Below are positions 16,174 to 22,497 of a stretch of 32,485 nt of DNA, in pieces (position 1 is the stretch's first letter; the number at the start of each line of letters is the position of its first letter). A program made the position numbers and the translations under genes. The stretch is from an uncultured Chlorobiaceae bacterium. Lineage in GTDB: Bacteria > Bacteroidota > Chlorobiia > Chlorobiales > Chlorobiaceae. The DNA lies in contig CAITSZ010000013.1 of assembly GCA_903895195.1 (NCBI GenBank), positions 1-32,485 of the forward strand, written 5' to 3'. The notes beneath the pieces are model-generated. The model made no database searches. It worked only from the letters and a program-made list of their open reading frames with translations, and was not told the DNA's origin.

Positions 16174-16488
16174 ATGACTACGGAAACAACAGTACGACCA
16201 CTTGGAACAGTTATGCAGCTTCTTGAAGAGCTTGGTCATGAAGTGAGCTATGCTTATGATGACCTGGTTTTTGTCAATCATAACGGTTTTCTTCTGCAGT
16301 TTGAAAATACAGGCTCTGTATTGAACCTTTTTTTCAACCAGAACTGTCCGAAAAAAGAAGCTGATAACGTTGAGCAGAGCATCATACCCGCAGGTGACAA
16401 GAAAGGGCTTTCGATCATCAAAAAAGGCCGTTTCAACATCACTGAGCAACCTGATGAAAAGCTTGAGATAGAGTTTTTCGACAACTGA
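16174..16488 (+). CDS. Hypothetical protein, 104 residues
   Basis: This small acidic soluble protein has no signal peptide. A helix near 10-22 (GTVMQLLEELGHEVSYAYDD) is followed by beta-strand-like segments (LVFVNHNGFLLQF, VLNLFFNQNC). The shape, one helix then several strands, recalls small sensory or chaperone-type folds, but no family was recognised. The ATG has AGGGG upstream. It follows the ArsC-like gene by 7 bp and is surely co-transcribed, so the two products may work together. Confidence 0.65.
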   Translation: MTTETTVRPLGTVMQLLEELGHEVSYAYDDLVFVNHNGFLLQFENTGSVLNLFFNQNCPKKEADNVEQSIIPAGDKKGLSIIKKGRFNITEQPDEKLEIEFFDN

Positions 16489-17176
16489 ATATCCGCTGTT
16501 TGACTGCAGTTCCCTGCATTAATTTGCTTTAATAATTGCCGGGAGCTCGTTGATATCTTGAATAAAATTGACTTTCATTGCAATGATGAAAATCAATTTT
16601 GTTCAAGATCATTACTTTTCCTGTCTCCCTCGATTAAATATCCCGCTAAATCTCAGCATTAATCTAACGCGATGCTTTCCTGAAGCAACCAATATCGAAA
16701 ATCCGATACACCGCCGGAATTTTGACAAGACGCTTATAGTACGTCATACACGGACAGGGAAATTGAGTCACTTAGATACAAAACGTGCTTTATTGAGACT
16801 ATAATTACAAAGTCAAAAACTCAGCATTGTAAACAAGAACTTGACCCGCAATAATCCCTGGGGCAGAACAAAAATGTTAATCGCTTAAATATATGATAGT
16901 TAGCGCCGGGATAAAGGCTACAACACCCGCCTCCTGATTTATATATATCCATGTATGGCATGATAGTTGGAGGAATTGCTTATCAATTGTTTTGTAAAAA
17001 CATAATTCCCCCAGTATCCCACAGCTGGAAACAGACTATGATATCCAGTTTCATTGCAGCATCATATACTCGGAGAATTCCTTCAGTCATCAATGTTGGC
17101 AAGAGATGGCTATGCTTTCAGTCGTTAAGTTCTTCCAGTTGATTTGACAATGCTTTGAAAATCAGCAACTACACTT
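16489..17176. other. 688-bp AT-rich stretch without a convincing gene
   Basis: Between the small hypothetical gene and the exported-protein cluster. It contains the long inverted repeat at 16555-16609. Two plus-strand frames of 78 and 63 codons (16568-16804, 16951-17142) lack ribosome sites and protein-like composition. A short minus-strand frame near 17000-17100 is equally unconvincing. The promoter of the downstream cluster should lie here; a TTGACA at 17143-17148 is not followed by a good -10 box at the right distance. Confidence 0.6.
16555..16609. repeat. Long inverted repeat, 24-nt arms with 7-nt loop
   Basis: The left arm (16555-16578, starting ATCTTGAA) and right arm (16586-16609, ending TTCAAGAT) pair at 22 of 24 positions by Watson-Crick rules, plus one G-T pair and one mismatch. 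The centre contains the palindrome CATTGCAATG (16578-16587). It is too AT-rich and lacks the T tail for a standard terminator. It could be a large operator, an RNA hairpin or the remnant of a small mobile element. Confidence 0.85.
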
Positions 17177-18349
17177 ATGCGTTATTTCAGGCTGACAATA
17201 ATAACAGTCCTATTCATAGCGTTATCGCTTATATCGTCAATAGCTTCCGCAGAGGATAAACTGCTTTTTTCAGGCTTTGCCTTCTCCGGCAACTTTGAAA
17301 ACAGAAAGGAACTCTATCCTTACTCGTCTCAAATAGAACTTCTGAAAAGTGAGAACGGGCAGGCATTGCTCAACAAGGTTTTTTATGACAAAATAAAAAA
17401 CCGACCAAATGAGGATGCACGATTAACGACTGAACTTGGCAGGATTGGCCAGGGAAATCAAATCACTGTCGCATTTGCGCTTACCTATGAGACTGTTGAA
17501 TATATGGAGCTCGACGGGCATCTGCTTTTGTTTCTCGGGATAAACGCCAATGTTCTGGCTTTTGACAGGGCTACAAAACAGTTGATTGCTGCGTATCCTC
17601 TTCGGATACGATATCATGACAGCGTCAATCACAGGCTGAACAATGAAGAGATTGTGGCCTTGTTTAAAAGGCTCTATTTAACAAACGACTTAGGAATCAA
17701 TCCTTTTGACGAGTGGCTGAACAGGTTTGCCCAAATAAGTTTTAAAGGTCGTTATACAAAGTATCTGCAGGTTAAAAACATTGCTATTGAACCTGAGGCC
17801 TTGACCTTTATAAGTGCCAATAAGCAAAGCTCTAAAGCTTTAAAGAATCTTATTGCCAATGAGCTGGAATCGTCAATAGCTACAACAAACAACATTCCGA
17901 TAATACCCTGGAGCCCTGGTGAAGTTGTCGGGAGAGTGATGGCTTTGCGGTTTTGTGACGGCAATACGTTTATGCTGAATTTGCCAACCCCTGATTTTGA
18001 GGTTGATTTTGGTCTTCGTGCTTTTCGTGGAGCTGAAGTTGAGGGATCATACTCAAAACAAAAGGTCTATCGGGTTTTAGGAACAATCAAAATTTTACAG
18101 AGCGACGTCAGGAAGTATCATTTGAATGAGAATATATACAACACGCAAATTGTAACCCTTGCACGAGCCTATGATGCAAAAGTTGAAGACTGGGAGCAGT
18201 ACAAGAAGACTTTAAACGAGCTCCTTTATGAAACTTCGAAACAGTTTTCCAGTGTAAACTCAGACTGGATTAAAGAACATGCTTCCAGGGGTTCTGAAGC
18301 CAATGACGCATTTCGTGATGCATCACACATTATAGATCAACTTAAATAA
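17177..18349 (+). CDS. Exported protein of unknown function, first gene of an envelope cluster
   Basis: This 390-residue protein has a clear signal peptide (about 1-25, hydrophobic core then SIASA-E). The mature part of about 365 residues has no transmembrane segment or Cys pairs (one Cys near 259) and mixes alpha and beta. It contains LLFLGINANVLAFDRATKQL (117-136), then a middle region around SSKALKNLIANELESSIA and PWSPGEVVGRVMALRFCDGN. The C-terminal third is helical and charged, so it should be periplasmic or attached to the outer membrane. No family was recognised. GC content is low (about 40% in a sampled line). The next gene begins 13 bp after its stop, so it is likely the first gene of a six-gene operon. 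Confidence 0.7.
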   Translation: MRYFRLTIITVLFIALSLISSIASAEDKLLFSGFAFSGNFENRKELYPYSSQIELLKSENGQALLNKVFYDKIKNRPNEDARLTTELGRIGQGNQITVAFALTYETVEYMELDGHLLLFLGINANVLAFDRATKQLIAAYPLRIRYHDSVNHRLNNEEIVALFKRLYLTNDLGINPFDEWLNRFAQISFKGRYTKYLQVKNIAIEPEALTFISANKQSSKALKNLIANELESSIATTNNIPIIPWSPGEVVGRVMALRFCDGNTFMLNLPTPDFEVDFGLRAFRGAEVEGSYSKQKVYRVLGTIKILQSDVRKYHLNENIYNTQIVTLARAYDAKVEDWEQYKKTLNELLYETSKQFSSVNSDWIKEHASRGSEANDAFRDASHIIDQLK

Positions 18350-18362
18350 CCTGTATAACACC

Positions 18363-19097
18363 ATGAAATTCAAATCATTAGTCGTTTTGGTCGGATTATC
18401 GCTTTTAATCACTGAACCGTCGATGGCTGAACATATGAGGTCAAAAGATTCTCTGTTCACCTTTTTATTCATGGCTCGAAAAGCGACCTCAATCACTCAA
18501 TTTGATGAGAAGAGAACTGATGTCCGTGTTCGGGTTAATACAACGCCCGGCAGCGTGGGTTTTGTGTCGGGAACTCAGATGGAGCAGACCGGCGGCAGCA
18601 CCCAACGGAAGGCAGATGCGGTAACCTATGAGGTAACAAGCTCGCAGGATATTGATTCTGCAATGGGAGAGGTGTTGACAACGGCAGGTATTGAGTATGC
18701 CGCTTATGATGATGTGATGATTAATGGTCATGGTCCTGATCCTGCTGTGATCAAGCCTGAATTTGTCCATAAGGATGATGTAAGTGCTCAGACAAGAGCT
18801 AAAATAATCAATGCGGCACGTAAATGCGACGTGCGTTATTTAGCGACAGGAACTATCGATATAGGGGTTAACGATGTGGATCCGGTATCCGGCAACAGAC
18901 GTGTTTACGTTTCGGTAAGGGCTAATCTGTGGGATATCAGTACAACTCTTCCAAGAAAGGTCGGTTCGGTCGGCCCTGTTCAATTTTCGGGGCTGGGACC
19001 TGATCAGAGCGTAGCGAGCCGTAATGCACTTATCATTGCTGCAAAAGAGACCGCACTCAGTCTGGTTGATCAATTGAATGCCAAAGGTGTCCGTTAA
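18363..19097 (+). CDS. Exported protein with CsgG/FlgT-like C-terminal region
   Basis: This 244-residue protein has a signal peptide (1-22, ending PSMA). Residues about 100-244 show the pattern of the CsgG/FlgT/LpoB nucleotide-binding-like fold. A helix with KIINAARKCDVRYLATGTID (about 140-160) is followed by a strand pair in VYVSVRANLWDISTTLPRKV and a long C-terminal helix with ALIIAAKETALSLVDQL. There is no lipobox, unlike CsgG. In known systems this fold occurs in outer-membrane secretion pores (CsgG), flagellar outer-membrane proteins (FlgT) and peptidoglycan synthase activators (LpoB). Which applies here cannot be told. It lies 13 bp after the preceding gene and 31 bp before the next. 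The fold call is by eye. Confidence 0.65.
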   Translation: MKFKSLVVLVGLSLLITEPSMAEHMRSKDSLFTFLFMARKATSITQFDEKRTDVRVRVNTTPGSVGFVSGTQMEQTGGSTQRKADAVTYEVTSSQDIDSAMGEVLTTAGIEYAAYDDVMINGHGPDPAVIKPEFVHKDDVSAQTRAKIINAARKCDVRYLATGTIDIGVNDVDPVSGNRRVYVSVRANLWDISTTLPRKVGSVGPVQFSGLGPDQSVASRNALIIAAKETALSLVDQLNAKGVR

Positions 19098-19128
19098 CTC
19101 TTTTTTTACAAGAAAACTGGAACTCATT

Positions 19129-19746
19129 ATGAAGTTTAGAGCATTCGTTCTTGTTGGGGCATCGCTACTGGTCGCAACGTCGTCAGCGGCTGCATTCGGA
19201 CTGTCAGATATACTTGGTGGGGGAAGCTCTTCAAATGGCGGAAAGACAAATGTCAGAGAGGTTGTTCATAACTGCAAAAGAGCTTTGCATAAATATCTTG
19301 ATTCACAATATCTCCTTATTGATGCTTTGGACTTGAAAGAGGAATTAGCCGCCAGAAAGGCCACTCTTAAATTTGCAGAGAAAGGCAGTGCTGAACAATC
19401 GGATGAGGATTTGATAGCAGAATCCGATGCATGCAGTGACGTGATCAGGCCGCGCATTGAATCAAATAAAAGTATGGACGCTGAGCATAAAAAACTGGCA
19501 GCAGTTGCCGCGTTAAAATATGTTCAAGCTGCCATTGAGACAAAAAAAATGGTTGGAGGTTTAACAAGTCTTGATACTGCATCGCTTGGCTTTGCCGATA
19601 TCGGTCCTGTGCTGTATCTGATTAACCATGTGCCGCCGGTGGTATCTAATGCAGTCTCTACGACAGGCAAGCTTTTGAAATATCTGTCTGCGAATAAGGT
19701 CGATGTAACGGAGGCAAATAAAGCCGCTTCCGATCTTGGGGTATAA
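19129..19746 (+). CDS. Exported helical protein of unknown function
   Basis: This 205-residue protein reads from ATG 19129. An in-frame ATG at 19078 would overlap the previous gene and push the signal peptide inward, so it is rejected. The signal peptide is residues 1-22 (SSAAAF region). A Gly/Ser-rich linker (DILGGGSSSNGG, about 26-37) leads to a mostly helical domain with two conserved-looking Cys (near residues 49 and 101) that could form a disulfide, and then a hydrophobic stretch (LGFADIGPVLYLINHVPPVV). No family recognised. It lies 18 bp before the next gene in the cluster. Confidence 0.65.
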   Translation: MKFRAFVLVGASLLVATSSAAAFGLSDILGGGSSSNGGKTNVREVVHNCKRALHKYLDSQYLLIDALDLKEELAARKATLKFAEKGSAEQSDEDLIAESDACSDVIRPRIESNKSMDAEHKKLAAVAALKYVQAAIETKKMVGGLTSLDTASLGFADIGPVLYLINHVPPVVSNAVSTTGKLLKYLSANKVDVTEANKAASDLGV

Positions 19747-19764
19747 TTAATTGAACAGTGAGCT

Positions 19765-20073
19765 ATGAAAAAAAGATTTGCGATAGCCGCAGTAACCTTT
19801 TTAGGGATTATGGCATCAGGTGCAAACGTGTCATATGCTGATGCCGCTTTCTGGAAAGAGAAAGATCGCGAAGAGGCGGTGACACAAGAAAAGCTTCATG
19901 ATCAGAAGCTTGAAATCATGGATGCAAAAGCGGAGGCTCGGCTTCGGCTGGAAGAGGAAAAGACAGAGCAGGAGCGATTACGGTTAGATCGGGAGGATAT
20001 AAGGCTCAGGGAGCGGGAGCTTAGAAATGAACGACAGCGCCCTCAGAATAACTATATCATTGTCGAACCATGA
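19765..20073 (+). CDS. Small exported charged-helix protein
   Basis: This 102-residue protein has a signal peptide (1-26, ending VSYADA). It is followed by one long, highly charged helix (about 28-92) rich in Glu, Arg, Lys and Gln, with Leu spacing that suggests a coiled coil (RLRLEEEKTEQERLRLDRED). The tail is short (NNYIIVEP). Its stop overlaps the start of the lipoprotein gene (ATGA at 20070-20073), indicating translational coupling. A periplasmic spacer or scaffold role is possible, in the way of small coiled-coil periplasmic proteins. No specific family recognised. Confidence 0.65.
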   Translation: MKKRFAIAAVTFLGIMASGANVSYADAAFWKEKDREEAVTQEKLHDQKLEIMDAKAEARLRLEEEKTEQERLRLDREDIRLRERELRNERQRPQNNYIIVEP

Positions 20074-20471
20074 AATTTGCGTTTTTGGCAGTTATAGTGA
20101 GTCTCGGTATTGCCGGATGCTCCTCAATGGACTCGATAAGGACAGAAAACAGGCATAGAATGGCAGGCCTTTATACTGGAATGTCAAGACATGAGGCGTT
20201 GGCTGTCATGGGAACAAACACAATAAGAAGTTCTGAGGGCCGATTGATCAGCAACCCTTACCGTACTAAACTATACCGTGTGCCTCGCCATGAGTTTGAG
20301 CTTTTACTCTATTACACGGATGAAAACCACTATCATGACGCCATTACTGACGAGGAGTTGACTCCCCTGGTTATAATGGACGGAAAGCTTGATGGCTGGG
20401 GCTGGTCACACTGGAAGGCTCTCTGGCAGAAGTATGACCTTTCTCTCTGGCAAAGAGGGCAACATCATTGA
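20070..20471 (+). CDS. Outer-membrane lipoprotein, DUF3192-like
   Basis: This 133-residue protein has a lipoprotein signal peptide ending in IAGC, with lipidation expected at Cys17. The mature part has GLYTGMSRHEALAVMG (about 33-48) and ends with LTPLVIMDGKLDGWGW. This is the pattern of small lipoproteins such as DUF3192, distantly like the BamE/SmpA fold (G-M...V...G, then a strand with DGKL.GWG). The DUF assignment is from memory. With Ser at +2 (CSS), it should be sorted to the outer membrane. It is translationally coupled to the charged-helix gene before it. Confidence 0.75.
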   Translation: MKFAFLAVIVSLGIAGCSSMDSIRTENRHRMAGLYTGMSRHEALAVMGTNTIRSSEGRLISNPYRTKLYRVPRHEFELLLYYTDENHYHDAITDEELTPLVIMDGKLDGWGWSHWKALWQKYDLSLWQRGQHH

Positions 20472-20549
20472 GTAAACTGCACGACTATGAAGGGTATGGG
20501 CTAATTATTACATGTTTTTTATAACCTCTTACAGTACAGGAGACTACCT

Positions 20550-20948
20550 ATGAAAAAGACAATCTGGATGTTTGTCGCAATTGCCGGGATAGCAGGAATG
20601 CTTCTTGGTGTTCCACAAGAAAGCGCTCAGGCAGAGCCTCGATTTGTTATTCATGCCCGCCCTGACTTTGTCTATTTGCCAGAGCAAAGGTTTTCTATAG
20701 CAGTCAGGGGACCCTATGATATGATATTAGTCGAGGACGTGTATTATATCCACCGTCATGGAGAGTGGTTTCGTGCGCCACACTTCCGTGGACCATGGAG
20801 TTTAATATCACAACGTGATCTGCCGCACAGAGTCAGCAGATACAGCTGGAGTGAAATAAGAGACTTGCGTGATGCGGAGTTTCGCCGTCATGATCGCGGC
20901 TACTGGGAAGACCGGCACCGTCATGAGCGTGATCACGGGGATCGCTAA
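20550..20948 (+). CDS. Exported His/Arg-rich small protein
   Basis: This 132-residue protein has a signal peptide (about 1-28, ending SAQA). The mature part starts with beta-rich segments (FVYLPEQRFSIAV, MILVEDVYYIHRHGEWFRAP) followed by GPWSLI and LPHRVSRYSW. The C-terminus is rich in His, Arg and Asp (RRHDRGYWEDRHRHERDHGDR region). Short exported proteins with a 'PYD...YY...G.W..A...GPW' pattern occur in Geobacter-type bacteria, to my recollection, with no known function. The His-rich tail could bind metal. The ATG has a good AGGAGA site. It is the last gene of the cluster and ends just before a strong terminator. Confidence 0.7.
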   Translation: MKKTIWMFVAIAGIAGMLLGVPQESAQAEPRFVIHARPDFVYLPEQRFSIAVRGPYDMILVEDVYYIHRHGEWFRAPHFRGPWSLISQRDLPHRVSRYSWSEIRDLRDAEFRRHDRGYWEDRHRHERDHGDR

Positions 20949-20954
20949 CCCTTG

Positions 20955-21007
20955 AAAAAAAGCTGGAGGAGGCGCAGTCTGAACTGCCGCGGCTTCCTCC
21001 AGTTTTT
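20955..21007. terminator. Bidirectional intrinsic terminator ending the envelope cluster
   Basis: CTGGAGGA (20963-20970) pairs with TCCTCCAG (20995-21002), and an inner GCAG/CTGC stem extends it. A run of A precedes and a run of T (21003-21007) follows. On the minus strand the A run becomes a T tail, so it also ends the convergent Sel1-repeat gene (stop at 21026). Confidence 0.9.
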
Positions 21008-21025
21008 AAGGCAAAGCGACATCTC

Positions 21026-21619
21026 TTAAAGCCCCTTCTCTTTCAATTCACGATATTTATCGCAGCCTTCCTGAATTCCATTGTCGCAGGATTTTCCGTA
21101 CCACTCTTTTGCAACACTTTTATCCTGCCTGACTCCTTTACCTGCAGCATACAATGACCCAAGGATATACTGAGCCGCTGCATAGCCCTGATCGGCTGCA
21201 CGCGTATACCATTTCACTGCTTCTGCATAGTCCTGTCTTACGCCTTTACCCTTTTCATACAACTTGCCAAGATTGGACTGAGCGGCTGCATCTCCTTTAT
21301 CGGCAGCAAGGCGAAAGCATTTGGCCGCTTCAACATAATTCTGCGGTAGACCTTTGCCCTCCGCGTGCAACATCCCGAGATTGTAAAGAGCTGAAACATT
21401 GCCCTTATCAGCAGCAAGATGATACCATTTAATGGCTTCAGCGTAGTCCTGCCGGACACTTTGTCCCTTTTCATAAAGCGTGCCGAGAGTTGACTGAGCT
21501 GCAGCATCTCCCCTGTCAGCAGCAAGACGGTATGCTTGAACCTCGGCAGGAGTGAGAGCTTTTGCTGTACTGAACAAAAGTATCGAGCAAAAAACGGATG
21601 TCAGTATTTTTTTGAGCAT
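21026..21619 (-). CDS. Exported Sel1-repeat protein
   Basis: This 197-residue protein has a signal peptide (1-21, ending STAKA). Four Sel1-like repeats of 36 residues follow, each with the pattern A..Y..AA..G...A...LG.LY..G.GV.QDY. A fifth, degenerate C-terminal repeat contains two Cys (SCDNGIQEGCDKY). Such proteins form solenoids that bind partner proteins, often in the periplasm. The start at 21619 is chosen over longer in-frame starts because the signal peptide begins there and AAGAGAT precedes it. It is convergent with the exported cluster and shares its terminator; whether it is functionally related is unknown. Confidence 0.87.
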   Translation of the reverse strand: MLKKILTSVFCSILLFSTAKALTPAEVQAYRLAADRGDAAAQSTLGTLYEKGQSVRQDYAEAIKWYHLAADKGNVSALYNLGMLHAEGKGLPQNYVEAAKCFRLAADKGDAAAQSNLGKLYEKGKGVRQDYAEAVKWYTRAADQGYAAAQYILGSLYAAGKGVRQDKSVAKEWYGKSCDNGIQEGCDKYRELKEKGL

Positions 21620-21780
21620 AGCTATCTCTTGTTCCGTTAGATAATGAGAAAAAGGGGTTGAGTGCATAAGTATAAGCATAATAAAACAACAGCTCCAAAA
21701 AGTGCTGCCATAGCTTGACGAATTCATCCACCGATGATTACCGCCTGATGCCTCTGACATCCGATTGAAAAGTGAACCTA

Positions 21781-22497
21781 TCAGCCGAGATATGCCGCCA
21801 TCACTGCCGGGTTTTCGGCAAGACCGGCGCTGGCGCCCTCAAGAACAACGCTACCGCGTTCTATGATATAGGCCCTGTCTGAAACGGCGAGGGCAATTTT
21901 GGCAAATTGCTCGGAAAGGAGGATGGTCATTCCTGAAGAATGGAGAGCACGGATGGCTTCGAACACCTCTTTGACCACCAAAGGGGCTAGCCCCATTGAA
22001 GGCTCATCCAGCACCATAAAGCGGGGCCTGGCCATAAGAGCACGGCCGATTGCCAGCATCTGCTGCTCTCCGCCCGAGAGACTGCCTGCCTGCTGTGCTC
22101 TGCGCTCATCAAGCCGAGGGAACATACGGTATATCTGCTGCAGGTCGCCGGAAGCGGCACGGCGGAAGGGGCCGAAAGATGGCAGGCGCGGATAGGCTCC
22201 AAGAAGCAGGTTCTCCTCAACCGTGAGTGGCCCGAATACCCGCCTTCCCTCGGGACAGAGGGAAAGTCCCCTTCGTGCAACTTCGCTTGCGGGCAGACCG
22301 GTTATCTCTTTGCCGTCAAAGAAGACTCTGCCGGCCCGAGGAGTGAGAAGACCACAGAGGGCTTTTGCCAAAGTGCTCTTCCCTGCACCGTTGGCTCCGA
22401 CCAATGCGACACATGATCCTTCGGTGACCTCCATGGAAATCCCCCGCACAGCATCATCACCGCTATATCCTGCACGCAGGTTCTCAACCTTCAGCAT
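21781..22497 (-). CDS. livF: Branched-chain amino acid-type ABC transporter, ATPase (LivF-like)
   Basis: This 238-residue ATPase belongs to the HAAT/Liv transporter family. Walker A is GANGAGKST (34-42), the signature is LSGGEQQ (140-146), Walker B is MVLDEP (161-166), and the H-loop is replaced by SEQ (LLSEQFAK), as is usual in LivF. It acts with LivG to drive import. The ATG start overlaps the 3' end of the fused permease-ATPase gene by 7 bp and has GGGAGG upstream, showing translational coupling. Family members import branched-chain amino acids, but urea, amides or aromatic compounds are also known, so the substrate is not fixed. GC content is well above that of the neighbouring genes to the left. 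Confidence 0.92.
   Translation of the reverse strand: MLKVENLRAGYSGDDAVRGISMEVTEGSCVALVGANGAGKSTLAKALCGLLTPRAGRVFFDGKEITGLPASEVARRGLSLCPEGRRVFGPLTVEENLLLGAYPRLPSFGPFRRAASGDLQQIYRMFPRLDERRAQQAGSLSGGEQQMLAIGRALMARPRFMVLDEPSMGLAPLVVKEVFEAIRALHSSGMTILLSEQFAKIALAVSDRAYIIERGSVVLEGASAGLAENPAVMAAYLG

Noticed and set aside
16568-16804. Plus-strand frame of 78 codons
   Set aside because: It begins inside the long inverted repeat, has no ribosome site and a random-looking composition.
16951-17142. Plus-strand frame of 63 codons
   Set aside because: No ribosome site, ends in a run of serines, and no match to any family known to me.
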